DNA from: Corella eumyota
Lineage: Eukaryota > Chordata > Ascidiacea > Phlebobranchia > Corellidae
Direction: 5' to 3'
Assembly: GCA_963082875.1 (NCBI GenBank)
Contig: OY720102.1
Coordinates: forward strand, 2,356,001-2,420,000
DNA: 64,000 nucleotides
Shown here: one piece after another, positions 11,101-23,400 of the stretch
Layout: each line of letters begins with the position of its first letter
How positions within the stretch are numbered: position 1 is the stretch's first letter
Position numbers and translations under genes: made by a program
Notes under the pieces: generated by a model
Seen by the model: only the letters and a program-made list of their open reading frames with translations
Database searches by the model: none
Told to the model about the DNA's origin: nothing

Positions 11101-12893
11101 GGCGTAGTAGTTGAGAAACAAAATTGTTTCTTTGGTCTTACATAAAGCTTCCGTGAACTTCCAACGACCGTCGAAATCCTCAACAACTTGGAAAGGCAAA
11201 GTCAGTAGAAACAGGGAGTCGGCTAAAGCTAGTTGCAACACGTACCTAGAATTCAAAGGTATTTTATTTTAGAGATGACAACTAGAAATGACACTATATG
11301 AACATCAATTAATTCATAAGGCCACGGTTTAATACTGACTATGCCAAAACGCCCTTTAGTAGAGCTAAAAGTATTACATTCTATTAAAATTATTAATTTG
11401 AGGATAGGGTGGTGATTAAAGTTACAAGATTCAAAATGTACAAAAATCGCAAGAACATTTAAGTGAATGTAAAAAATAGTTAATCTATGTTTCATTCAGG
11501 CATTGCACATCAATGTTAATATGTAAATTTCATGGTATAGAATAACACAAAGCATTAAACAAATAAGATAAATTTTTATATTCAATTTTATAGATTTTAA
11601 ATGTATTCCGAGTATTCGTAATAGAAGTATATTCAATCTATATTTAAACAAAGTGTGACTAAAGCCAGTCACAACATTTTAATTAAGTTTTGGTGACAAT
11701 TCAAAAAAAGTTTCGTTCTTTTATGAAACAATTTTTTGCCAATTTTTGGTTTCAACAAGGAAATGTGAAACACGTTTATTCCAATATTAAAGATGTTGTT
11801 TGAGATGACTAATATCACAATTTTAATTACTTTGTGTTAGATAAGCTGACATTAAAAAATTCTTACATAATTTAACATTAAAATATCCTTAAATGGCAAC
11901 ACTTAATAATTAAAAACTAAATGTATTATAAATTATTATATTTATTATTTAAAATTTATATCACAAAATGATTATTTAATTTTTTTTTGACTTCATACCA
12001 AGGTGTCAAATGTTAAAACAAATGGGTCTAGACATTTTTCTTGCCATAAGTTAGCTTGTTATTAATCATAAATTAGGTCATTTTTGATATTTCGAACCCC
12101 GATTTATGAATATAATTTAAAGGAAATAAAAACACCGGGTGTGCGTAAATTAATAAAATTAAAAATAACTTATAACTTACTAATATAGTTTTAATACCCA
12201 AAAACTGGTATAAAATTACCTTAACAATAATAAAATTAAATATATATATAGGAAAAAAAGTTAAGTACTTAAAAAATACAAAAATAAACGAAATCTTTTA
12301 AAAATTCTTAAAGTTTTAGTAATGCGCTTTAAATGAATTTAAAAAAAGTTTAACGTTTTTATTTTTTTGTATATATATCTTTAACCTCGATGTGGGAAAG
12401 TCGAATGCGCGACTTAAACATAAGGTAACATCAGTTACTTCGACCCAGTCTCGAGTTGCCTGTGGCAGTTTGGGATATTAGATTATAATTGCCCGATAAA
12501 TATACTGCTGATTAAGTGCTGGCTCAGCAGGAGTTCGTACCGTTTATAACGCCTTACTCAAGGGCTCTACAGCATGAGATCAGTGGGAATTGAACCCACG
12601 ACCTCATGTGTGGTGTAGCAAGTGTTCTAACCACTACACCACGCTGCCGGTTTGTTATACCTAACTAAAAAATATTTTTTTTAATAAATTGTTTTGTCAT
12701 TTTCTTACCAGTGTGTGACTGATTTCTTGTATTCTTGCAGTACCACGATAAGAAAAATCACGATACCGTTTCCAACTAAGCCAACGATGCAGATTATTAA
12801 TGAAAAAGCGATTTTAACCAGCGGGGGTTCATAAGGTTCAACTGTTGTGTTTGTATCGTTGTTAAATTCATTCAAATAATCGAAAGGGTCCAT
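8196..12893 (-). CDS. Rhodopsin-class GPCR A with long ECL2, C3a-receptor-like, 477 aa
   Basis: Eight exons join in phase: 12709-12893, 11083-11245, 10656-10837, 10232-10345, 9657-9951, 9159-9407, 8796-8905 and 8196-8331. The N-terminus is short and acidic with N-glycosylation sites (NDTNTT). TM1 holds GLVGNGIVIFLI, TM2 LALADSLFLLTLPF, TM3 begins at C97, DRF (a DRY variant) is at 121-123, TM6 has CWLPF at 375, and TM7 NPYLY at 417-421: all canonical switches. ECL2 spans about 167-297, some 130 residues, coded by exons 3-5 and rich in Tyr, Asp, Glu and Ser. A huge ECL2 is the hallmark of C3a receptors, and a Ciona C3aR with that feature has been described, so this is a candidate; the TM2 region also resembles somatostatin/chemokine-type receptors. 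Likely peptide-sensing at the plasma membrane. SINEs sit in the introns at 10.1 and 12.5 kb. Confidence 0.85.
10025..10205 (-). repeat. tRNA-derived SINE, family 1, partial
   Basis: The tRNA-like head and middle are present (minus strand ends at about 10205 in the degraded head), but the 3' tail is lost. It lies between exons 4 and 5 of GPCR A, in the middle of the ECL2-coding part. Confidence 0.75.
12371..12650 (-). repeat. tRNA-derived SINE, family 1, full length
   Basis: Complete minus-strand copy from the CGGCAGCGTGGTGTAGTGG head at 12650 to the CGAGGTTAAAGATATATA tail. It lies 58 bp from the splice donor of GPCR A exon 1. Confidence 0.9.
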
Positions 12894-14550
12894 CTTTTTT
12901 TTCTATATTTAAGTTTTTACTGATAAAAATTTAATCTAACTAGGCTTAAATAGTTTTTTACTCTGTAAAAAATAAGTTAAAAAACAGCATTTAAATATTT
13001 TTCTTTTATATTTATATTAATTTAATATTGTTTTTAAATTATCAATTTCTTTATTAACTTGTTTATCAATATCTTTCCTTAGATATTTTAATTATTTTGC
13101 TTAGCTACTTCACATACTAAACACCTTATTTTAAAAATCGTTTAAACTCTTAATAATAAAATCCTTTAAACACTATATACTACACCAGAAGCGGAAATAA
13201 AGTTTATGTCAAAATAAACGCGATAAAAACCCTTTTTTTTATTTTTAATGCAACAGCATTTAGATGCGTGATTACCAGCACCTATTGCCATCTATGACAG
13301 CTTAAACTGTGCTATTACAGTCCTGGCAAAACCTACAGCGTGGCGTGACAGACTTAGTCAGCGCTTTTATTTTATTTTACATAATTGAGAACTAAATGAG
13401 CTGACTAAGAGATACGTAAGTATGAGAAATCGCACGGGATTTGCTAGTTTGCGAGTTTCCAAAACTGAACGCATTTCACCATATCCTTTTAAGTCGTATT
13501 ATATGAAAAATTAAATGGCGAAATGTGACTAAATATCGCGATATTATGGCCTGACATTTAACCCAGCTTTTATTTTTATTACACCATAATGATGTGATAT
13601 TTAAACGGCGATCTCATTTAACTTTTAATTTCTATAAACTTGCCCTTTTTTAAAAAAAATTAAGGGTATCCCGTTACGTGCTATTAGGAAAAATAACAAT
13701 TATAGCATAAAGGGTTTACTGTATTACTTTGAATATTAAAGAACCCTTAAGTTATATTTTAATAGAATAAACAAGCTTTATAGTTTCTTACTAACGTTAC
13801 TAGAGTTTTTATTAGTAGCCTTTTTCTATGTTGATATTTAAATTGTCTTTAGGTCATTTTGTTGAATATTAAAATATCTTTAACATAATTTAAAAAACAT
13901 AAAAATTTAAATATCTTCAACATAATTTAAATATCTTTAACAACTAAACACAGATGTAGCTAAAAAATTACTAAATTAAATTATTTTGTAAGCTATAACT
14001 GTTCATTTAAAAAAAATTTACTCTTTATATATTTTTTGAGGAGGCGACTTATTTATGCTGATTTGGTACCTTTTTTTATAACATTTAAATATTTTTTTCT
14101 ACACACAAACCTTATTCGGAAATAAAAGTATCCGTTTCCGGCCAGACAAGTACGTAATATTGCAAATTTTTAATATTAGTTAATATTCAAAAAAGTTGAC
14201 AAATATTCATTATTTGAATAATAGAAACTGTAAACGTAATGGTATAATCATACGTATTACATGTCAAATATAGTTAAAATAATCGTAATTTTAAAACATA
14301 TCACGGCGCCTTTGCATTATCCTATCACATTTTTTTGTTAAACGTTAAAAGGGAAATTTGTCAAATCCAATTTCCTGATGTTAACAAGTACATTGTGATC
14401 ATCAGATCATTAAAACACGATTAGGACTTGTAAATGATTACAAAACAGGATAATACAATTAAGGGCAACATAGATATAAACCTAAAAAGTTTACAAATTG
14501 GAATATTCTTTTTTTTTTAACTACTAACACAAAACTTACCAAATTTAGTT

Positions 14551-14662
14551 TATATTTATCCTCGATGTGAAAAAGCCGACTCCACATTCTAAACACTGAG
14601 TAACAATATAGTTACCTCGGCCTAGTTTCTATATTTGCCCTTGACAGTTTTTAGATATTAAA
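14551..14662 (-). repeat. SINE family 1, tail-only fragment
   Basis: Carries only the tail (TATTTATCCTCGATGTG... GGTAACnnnnnTTACCTCGGCC-type segment). The tRNA head is absent. Confidence 0.65.
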
Positions 14663-14989
14663 TTTCTGATGATATTGCACTATCACAAACAAACTAACTG
14701 AGTTTTTTTTAGATATATAACATTATTTTCAGTTTTAGCGAGTTAATATCAAGTTTTAAATTAGTACGAAAACATATCAACATTATTTTTACAATGCCCA
14801 TCAAATTAGAAAGTTGTTAGTCTATTTAGATAAACTAATATACGTTAACATTTACGTAAATTTCTCAAACGACCTTTACTTTAAAACATAATTTATGATC
14901 TTATATAATAAAATAGGTGTACATAGAATAATACATAAAAATTGTTACGATTTTTTTTTTTATGAAGGTATATATACTAAAAAAAGCAA

Positions 14990-15035
14990 AATATATTTGC
15001 ATGTGATTAAACTTATATTTGCATGTGATTAAAAA
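14990..15035 (+). repeat. Tandem 23-bp duplication with POU octamer
   Basis: ATATTTGCATGTGATTAAA occurs twice in tandem. Each copy holds ATTTGCAT, the reverse complement of the octamer ATGCAAAT, adjacent to a GATTAAA stretch. It lies in the 3' flank of GPCR B and the distal 5' flank of GPCR A. Confidence 0.6.
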
Positions 15036-15222
15036 AAAACATAAAAAGATTAAAGAGATATTTTAACAAGATTTTGATAGAATATCATTTTTTAAAATTT
15101 TTTTATTTCACATTTATTTAGTTGTTTAAAAGATATATATTTGCAGTTTAAATGAAAATGTTTTAATTTACAATTGGTGTAAGGAGAAGTAAGAACATCT
15201 TTTGTCATTTTCTAAAATTCAC

Positions 15223-18200
15223 TTACACGGACGCTCTGTAAATGAAAAAATAACATTATTAAAAAAAATTGTTTAAAAACTTGTTTAAAACTTTAAGTTT
15301 AAATATTTATAAAAATATATTTAAGTGTTAAAAATATATCGAATTAAACTAGTATAAAAGTTTATATTAAAACACTTTATTGTTAATTTAAAAATTTGAT
15401 CAATTATGTTTTAAATCATTAAATTGATTTTGTTATTTCCCGTCGCATTGTTGTAATATTAATTGTATATCATATTTATTATTTACTTTTATCAATATGC
15501 GAAAACCAAAATAAAAAAAATCACATAATCAAACATATAACTATGGAGTAAATTCTAAATAGCCAAATAATAGTCTCAATACCGCCACCTAACGTTAAAA
15601 AAATTATAATAAATTCATCACTAAAACAGCTGTGTGTTTAAAATTCATGTTTTTGTTACTGCCTAAAAATAGTTGTGAAAGTTTCTTGGCGTTATGTTGC
15701 AATATTGATTTAAGTTTTTTTGTATTGAAATAGAAAATAAAGTCACGATTTTGCAATCTGGACTTTACACTTTATGTTGCAATTTTAATGTTTAAAATTT
15801 TTACAGAAATTTAATGATTTAGGGTTTCGAGTGTTTTTCTCGGAAAAATGATCAAAAAAAAATTTTTTTATGGAAAAAAAAATTATGGAAAAAAAATTAA
15901 CATTTTAATTAAATTTTGAACAAATTAAGTTTTGGTCAACATAATATTATATACCACATTAATAGATTGTTCATTATATTATTAAAATGAATAATGTGAA
16001 CACAGTTAAAAACACTTGAAAGTTTGACCTACTTCTTACCCTGATCGTTTTTTGCAAGCAAAGTTCAAGATGAAGAATAAGATTGGAGCAAAGGCAGATT
16101 TGGAGTAGCCCAACAACGTCACAACTGTAGGTACAATCTCACAAAGATTCTGTACAAGTAAATAATAAAATCAAACGGAAAACATTAAATGCTGCTCAAG
16201 CAGAACAACAGTTTTTAATTTAGACAAATAATTTCTAAACATTCTATTTATGTATAATACCGGCAGCGTAGTGTAGTAGTAAGAACACTTGCTACATCAC
16301 CATGAGGTCGTGGGTTCAATCCCCACTGCTCCCATGCTGTATAGCGCCCTTAAGTAATGTGCTATAACCGATTTATATTTCTACTTAGCCAGCACTTAAT
16401 CGAAAGCATAATTACCAGGCAATTATAATCTCTATAATATCCCAAACTTCCACAGGCAACTCGAAACTGGGTTGGAGTAACTGATGTTACTCCATGTTTA
16501 AGTCGCACATTTGACTTTCCCACAGCGAGGATAAAGATATATACAAAGAATAATGATATAGGGTTAAAAAAACAAAAAAAATTAAAGCAACTAGGTACAA
16601 AGATAAGATTTACGTTTTCAAATGTATATGAGTATCCAACGATCCTGGCCATGTGTTGGGCATGAAAAGGAAGCCAAAACACCACAAATAAGATGGCAAG
16701 CCCTAAAGCAAGGCTTGTATTTCGAAAGCTATTATTCTCCAGTGGACCATTCTTACGGCTTGTTGCAATCAAAATGTAGAAAACGAACATAATCTAAAAA
16801 ATGTAAACAAATAAAGTTAATCGTAGCTCTTCTATTATCAATAAAGGATAGTTTTAGTATAATTACTACAACTATTTTGTTTGTTTTATTAAAAATTTTG
16901 TTGTATGTCGTTTTACCAGTATCGGTAGAATGAACAAGACGGTAAAATTCACGATCAAAAATATGACAAAACTTTGCTCAGTATAAGAACAAATCTGTTG
17001 TGTATCAGGACTCGGAAAAATATCAAAAACATTGCTTGGACTCGATGTGGAAAGTTGAGGGGTTGTGCCATCAAAATACGAATATGGGTCGGGGTAAAAG
17101 TCAGGGTTGAAATAGCTTTCATTCCCGGTAGAATTAAAACCATCATCAAAATTAAAATGGTTATTCAAATCACCAAGAAGAGTAGATAAATCACCAAGGT
17201 CGCCAGGATTGGGTATATTACCAAGACCTTCAAAGTTTGGTAAATCACCAAGGTCGCCAAGGTTAGATATATCACCAAGATCTTCAAAGTTTGGTAAATC
17301 GCCAGGATCACCAAAGTTGGGTAAATCGCCAAGGCCTTCAAGGGTAGGCAAATCGCCAGAATCGCCAAAGTTGGATAAATCGCCAGGATCGCCAAAGTTG
17401 GGTATATTACCAGGGTCACCAACAAGTGTCGGTAAATCGCCAGGGGAGACAAAAAAGGGAGGGAAAGTAAAATTACGAAGGTCTGTATAGTAATCGCCGA
17501 TCGATACGTAGTCAGGTTCTCTATAAATCAACAAATTTAATACATTTATTTAACCCCCATCTTAAATTTTAATTTTGCTTTTTAAATCTTTCAAAAAGGT
17601 ATGTCAAAGAAATTCTTTTTGTACACTTCTTCTTCTAAAAATATTCCAAACCAAGTTGTTAAAAACTGAATATGGTGACCTATATCATAACGGATCTGTT
17701 TTTGAGACGATAGTGTTGTATTTTTTATACCTGCAACGTGGTTGTTCAATACTTCTATCTAAAGAGCTACACAAATTTTCAGGTAACCCTTCATCCAAAC
17801 AATGTTGAAAAGCACTTTTCGTCGTTGGAAACGTTATTCTAAAACCAAAAAATATAGAATAACTGGTTTATATTTATAGACATTTAACGCAGTACCATCA
17901 TGTTAAGATGAATATACAAAAAACGTTTTTAATTTTTTTAACGTACTGATATGAGACCTATAGTAATCAAACTGGGTAAAAATTGCTTACCGACAAAGAC
18001 ATTCTGGTGATACTCCGACAGTATTGCTATAAAGCATGACTGGTATGCTTATTAATATAGCAATAACCCATGTGATAACACTGACAATGATAAAAGAAAC
18101 GAAACTTCTTAGTTTCTTCTTTTTCGGATGACATGAGGCTATGTAGCGGTCCACACTTAATATCTAAATATATATTTGTTATTATAAATGCTATGTTGTG

Positions 18201-19671
18201 GTTTAAACATTATTAAACTTACCAAAATTTCTAAGAAACCTACTTATTAGGTTTTAGACCAAAAAAGTAGTATTAAAAGAGCCAGCAATGGGGGTTAAAA
18301 TATAGTATTGTTTTTGTTAAAAATAAGGCTATTATAATCTATATAACATCCCGAACTACTTAAGGCAACTTAAGACTGGGTCGAGGTTATGACTGTTACC
18401 CTATATGTAGGTCGTGAAGTCGACCTTACCACATTGAGATTAATAAACAAAAGTATACTTACGACTAGAAAGAAGACATAAACATAGATGTTTATAAAAC
18501 GCGAGGTAATATTAGCCTTGCATTGAGCTTCTGAAAACATCCATCTACTGTAAATGCGTTCAACTGCATTAAATGGAAGAGTCAACAACAAAAGAATATC
18601 AGCAATACAAAGGTTTAAGATATACCTAAAAATCAAATGTAATACGAAATAGTTAAAGTGAGTGGCATATTTATTACTGTGAAATCATATTAAACTTTAA
18701 CACATTTATATATATATATATATATATATATTTATCCTCGGTGTGGGTCGACTTTACAGCTTAAACATAAAGCAACATATGTTACCCCAGCCCAGTCTTG
18801 AGTTAACTTCAGCAGTTTGGAATGTTATAGATTATAATGTAATGTTTTACTAATTTTCTTGCTTCGTTTAAATCAAAATATTTAAATTAGTAATATCAGC
18901 TGCACGTTTTTTGTTGTAAACTGCTGACGTGATAGAATATTAACTATTTCTGCTAATTTGACGTCATGAAAACTCAGCCAAAATTGCAAAATGTCAAGAA
19001 GTAAAAATATCATCTCAGACATATTAGAATGTTGCGTTAAGTGATAATTAATTGCTAAAATTTATATTATTATTTTATAACAAAAATTTAATTACACTAA
19101 TTACACAATAAAAGATTAATTAATACTTAAATGTTAATGTAATGTGGTTTTACAAAATTTTATAATTTATTTTAAAATTTTGTGAAATAATATTATAAAG
19201 TTATCCAACAAAAAGTCAAGTTAAACCCTTAAACAAAAACTTTAGAAAATGAAAAAAATCGAAAAACGAAAAAACATGATTTGAAATGCATACCAATGTG
19301 TTGTGGATTTTTTTGTATCTTTCATTATTAAGGTAAGCAAAATCACAATCAGATTCCCAAGCATTCCGACCACAAAAATAGTAATTTGAACGGCTGAGTT
19401 AGCATCGATTTCTTTAACTGGACTATCTAAAAATTAAAACTTGGTTTTTAAAAAAATTTTAAAAAATTTTGGTTTTGCTAAATTTAAAAATAATATGATA
19501 GTTTGTTGTTAATAAAAAAAAATAATTTTTAAAATTTTATTTAAATTATATAGCTATGCACTTTTTTGATATAAACTTTAGGTAGTGTATAAATTAAACA
19601 TCAATTTAATGTTAATACATTATAACCAAGTTAAAACTCTTACAAAAATTCAAACTCAAGTTACTGTTCAT
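15223..19671 (-). CDS. Rhodopsin-class GPCR B with repeat-expanded ECL2, C3a-receptor-like, 503 aa
   Basis: Nine exons join in phase: 19644-19671, 19294-19426, 18463-18625, 17991-18163, 17731-17838, 16917-17520, 16614-16793, 16040-16149 and 15223-15235. The 28-nt first exon gives MNSNLSLNF. TM1 is VVGMLGNLIVILL, TM2 CIADILLLLTLPF, the TM3 Cys follows SEAQ, and DRY is at 113-115. TM6 has FWLPF, not CWLP. TM7 reads FAPILFF instead of NPxxY (N to A at 484, Y to F at 488). ECL2 is about 235 residues and contains ten units of a nine-residue PGDLPNFGD-like repeat, then a Tyr/Pro/Asp-rich part and the partner Cys (QQICSYTE). The cytoplasmic tail after TM7 is very short and ends GASV. Exon sizes (163, 173, 180, 110 and 13 nt) equal those of GPCR C, its duplicate. 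C3aR-like by loop architecture; ligand unknown. Confidence 0.85.
15421..15515 (+). repeat. Dispersed unclassified repeat, copy 1
   Basis: About 95 bp nearly identical to 55428-55523, including CCCGTCGCATTGTTGTAATA and ATTTACTTTTATCAATATGCG. It lies in the last intron of GPCR B. Family unknown; perhaps a MITE or SINE fragment. Confidence 0.75.
16261..16545 (+). repeat. tRNA-derived SINE, family 1, full length
   Basis: Head CGGCAGCGTAGTGTAGTAGTAAG to tail CGAGGATAAAGATATATAC. It lies antisense between exons 7 and 8 of GPCR B. It is absent at the matching place in GPCR C, so it inserted after that duplication. Confidence 0.9.
17175..17450 (-). repeat. Coding 27-bp tandem repeat, about ten units, in GPCR B ECL2
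   Basis: The plus strand shows repeated GGTAAATCGCCAAGG/ATCGCCAAAGTT units every 27 bp. The translation is repeated PGDLPNFGD with variants (GDISNLGDL, GNIPNPGDL, GDLPTLEGL). Every unit keeps the frame and at least one acidic residue. GPCR A and GPCR C lack the repeat. Confidence 0.95.
18325..18448 (+). repeat. SINE family 1, tail-only fragment
   Basis: Matches the second half of the SINE (ACTTAAGACTGGGTCGAGGT... GAGATTAATA). No head is present. It lies in the intron between GPCR B exons 3 and 4. Confidence 0.65.
18706..18840 (-). repeat. SINE family 1, tail-only fragment with AT microsatellite
   Basis: A (TA)n run at about 18708-18731 followed by TTATCCTCGGTGTGGGTCGAC and the tail segment up to TTATAATG. 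No tRNA head. Intron of GPCR B. Confidence 0.65.
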
Positions 19672-20498
19672 TTTGCCTCTTCTTCTATGAATGAAAAAAC
19701 AAAACTAAATTGGTAACTCTAAATCTTAAAATGAATAATTTTTTAGATTGCAAATACTTTTATACCTTTTTATTTCAAGCTAACTTGTTATTCAATTATT
19801 TAGACACTCGATACTGTCACCTTGCGGTTTATTAATCTGTCAAAAAATCTTCATAAATAAATTAGACTTATATAAATTTGTAGTTATAATATGAAATTTT
19901 GCTATATATTTGTAGCAAAATCTTTAATTCTGCCCCATGCTGATGCTTTTTATATAATCTAAAACTCTATTAGTTACCCTTAAAACTTAAACTAACTTGG
20001 TATATTTAAAGTAATATACAAAAACACATTTTATTATTATTTGTGTTTATAAGAAAATCAGATTATAATTTAACACGGTAAATATTTAAAACTTCTCGTT
20101 ATGTTAATAATGTAAAGTTATAAATATATTCTGAAATTAATTGTTTAAACAATTGCGTAATAAAATCTCAAAACTGGGAACAAAATATGGAATTAAAAAA
20201 TAATAAAGCAAGCGAAGGCCAAAAAACAAAATTTTGGGCACAAAAATATACAATTTAATTCTAAAAAGCTTGATCAAAAAAATAATAAATATCATAAAGA
20301 AGAAAAAAAAAGAAGTGGATAAGAAATCATTTTTTATAAGATGTTGATAGAATATTTTTTTTAGAAATTTAATTTTTTTGACATTTATTTTTATTTTTGA
20401 AAAATTATTTACAACTAAAATGAAATGTGTTTTAATTTACATGTAAACAATTAAGTTCAATCCCCGTCAAATGCCGTTTGCCAATATAAGACATTTTT
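19672..20498. other. Intergenic: GPCR B 5' flank and GPCR C 3' flank
   Basis: No coding exon found. The stretch AAATAATAAAGCAAGCG...AAAATTTTGGGCACAAAAA at about 20195-20250 is matched at about 24985-25035 upstream of GPCR C, so the 5' flank was part of the duplicated block. Confidence 0.6.
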
Positions 20499-23400
20499 TT
20501 ATACAGCCCGCCTGCAAGTAAAAACATCAAATTTTAGAAAAAAGTAAAAATAACATTTTAAAAATTTTCCAAAAAAGTTTTATTTTTTATTGAAAATTAC
20601 AATCTTTTAAGTAGTACATATAGGCTTAATCTGGTCTATTAAGATATTTTTTTCCATATCACCTTAAGGTAATAGATTTTATATTTTTTATTGGGGAAAG
20701 GTATGCTGTTATGGTGTGATTGAACTATCCGTAAACCCCCGGATCAAGGGCGAATAGTGTGGCCTTTGTGTAGTACATATTTGTATGATCTTATTCCTAA
20801 AAGCGTCTCACTAACGCCACCTTACGATTAAAAATATTACAAATTCTGCATCAAAACTAAAACGTAATTAAAATTCACGAATTTGTAACAGCCCGAAAAT
20901 GGAATATATTTCCTATAAATATTTTTTTGGGGGGTTGCAATGCCAATTTAATTACTTTGTTATTAAAATAAAAAATATTGTCACGATTTTGGAATCTGGA
21001 TTTTTCACTTTTTGTTGTAATTTTTATGTTCGAAATTTTTACTGAAAGTTTAGTGATTTTTGGTTTCGAGTGTTTTTCTTGGAACTTAAAAAAAACAAGT
21101 GTTTTAAAAATTTTTTTTTTTAAATCTGAAAAATAATTTAATTGATGAAATCTAACTTAAATGTTCGTTATATTTTTTAAGAAATTAATCTATATAAAAT
21201 GGAGCTTGGTGGACGATATATATGTTTAATTTATAAGCCTACAAAATTTTTAAAACTGCTGTTCGAGGTGTGCAGGTATAAATTTTTAATTTACATTTGC
21301 GATTATATTACGACCATTAAAATCCCAATCGTAAGGTAAGGTATCGACTAGTGTCCATAAAGTTAAAAAAAAACTTTCAAAGTGTTTAAGTTTGACCTAC
21401 GTCTTACCCCGATCGTTTTTTGCAAGCAAAGTTCAAGATAAAGAATAAGATTGGAGCAAAGGCAGATTTAGAGTAGCCCAAAGAAGAGATTACTATCGGT
21501 AAAATACGGCAAAGATTCTGTACAAATTAATAAATAAAATAATTAATTAAAATATTAACTAAGGCTCACATTTTGCTGTTACAATTTTTTACAATAGAAC
21601 TAATAAAATACGAGCAAATATAAGCAACCAGATTTACATATAAAGACAAGACTTACGTTTTCCATAGTATATGAATATCCAACAATTCTGGCCATGTGAT
21701 GAGCATGAAAAGGGAGCCAGAACACTACGAATAAGATGGCAAGCCCTAAAGCAAGGCCTGTATTTCGAAAACTATTATTCTCTTGTGGACCATTCTTACG
21801 GCTTGTTGCAATCAAAATGTAGAAAACGAACATTATCTAAAAAGAGTGTAAACAAATAAGTTGAATGCATTTATATGTTTGTTTTATATGTTTGTTTGTC
21901 TAATTTTTGTATATAATTTTACCAGTATTGGTAGAATAAACAAGATAGTGAAATTCACAATCAAAAAATTGGTAAAATTTCGACCCTGGTTATAAAAGCA
22001 AAGTAATTGTGTATTAGAAGTTGGAGAGTCCGGGTAATTTGGATAAATTGGTTGAAAGTCGGTGCTTGAATTTGACATTGAAGGAGTTGTACCGTAATAA
22101 TATGGATATGGATCGGGATACGAACCCGAGTACGTGTCTCCATAAAAATCACTTTCATTACCGTAAAGGTTAAGGTTTGGATCAAGAATGAAAGAGTTAA
22201 TCAGATTTCTATAATTAAAACAAAATTAATAAATTTATTTTAGCTTAATCTCAATTCTTAGTTCGTTTTTAAATCGTTAAAAAAAAGTACGTTAAAAAAT
22301 TCCTTTTTGTTGTGCACAAACCCCCAAAAAATAGCGCAAAGCAACCTTTAAAATTTAAAAGTTTTTACATAACGTCATCAATGTTTGTCATAAAAAGTAT
22401 ATTGTTGTATTTTTCTTACGCGCAACTTGGACGTTCATTTAGTAAAATACAAAAGTCCGGGTTCCCGCTCTTTACACAGTCCTGTAAAAAGTTATCCTCT
22501 TTTGGAAAAGACAGCCTAAAATCGAAACACACAAAATTAACTTCATCACACGCAATTTTTCAAAAATTACCTTTTTTATTATATCATGTCTACCTCAAAA
22601 CTATTTGGCAACAAATTTTCTTCTGAATTTATTCACTTTATGTTAAAACGTATGGATAAGAGACCATTTTAATTTTTTTATAAACTACTGATATCAGATA
22701 GACCAAAATTAGCCTTATTAAAAATATTTACCCACAATGACATATTGGTGATATTCCGACAGTAATGCTATAAAGCATGACTGGTATGCTTATCAATATA
22801 GCAATAACCCACGTGATAACACTGACAATGATAAAAGAGACGAAACTTCTTAGTTTTTTCTTTTTCGGATGACATGAGGCTATGTAGCGGTCCACACTTA
22901 ATATCTAAATATATATTTCTTATTATAGATGCTATGTTGTGGTTTAAACATCAACAAGATGACTTATATGTATGGAAAACCTATTAGGTTTAGGATCTAA
23001 AAAGAAAGTGCCTTGAGCGCCTTACTTCAAGTTGTATTTATATTCAGGCCATTAGTTAGCTATTAATTGCTTGAAAGCGAAACAAAGGTGGATCCATTAA
23101 CCGCTTTGAAGCAGGTGGAAGATGTGCTCCGTCTGCTGGGGTATTGAAATAACGCTTAAAGCGTTAATGAAAAAAATGTAGAATATTTAAATTTTAAATA
23201 TTTTAAAATACTACCCTAACCCAAATAGGTTCTAATTGCCGTATAACTTAGGTGTTAGTGGGATCGAACCAGGGACTTTAGTAGCATAAGCAAGTGCTTT
23301 ACTTCTAGTAAAAAAATAATATTTTTTTAATAGGCACTTACAACTAGAAAGAAGATATAAACATAGATGTTTATAAAACGCGAGGTAATATTAGCCTTGC

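Larger units (their letters stand above)
12894..15222. other. Intergenic between GPCR A and GPCR B
   Basis: Very AT-rich. It holds a GC-richer patch at about 13180-13380 (likely the 5' flank of GPCR A), a SINE tail fragment at 14551-14662, and two tandem copies of a 23-bp unit with an ATTTGCAT octamer at 14990-15035. No coding exon is supported. Confidence 0.5.

Noticed and set aside
16362-16612. Extension of the GPCR B TM6 frame past its donor
   Set aside because: The extra residues are intron and SINE sequence; the exon ends at 16614 as in the paralogue.
17165-17490. Long repetitive frames on both strands over the GPCR B loop
   Set aside because: They are alternate-frame readings of the 27-bp repeat; only the frame joining TM4 to TM5 fits splice phase and the conserved Cys.
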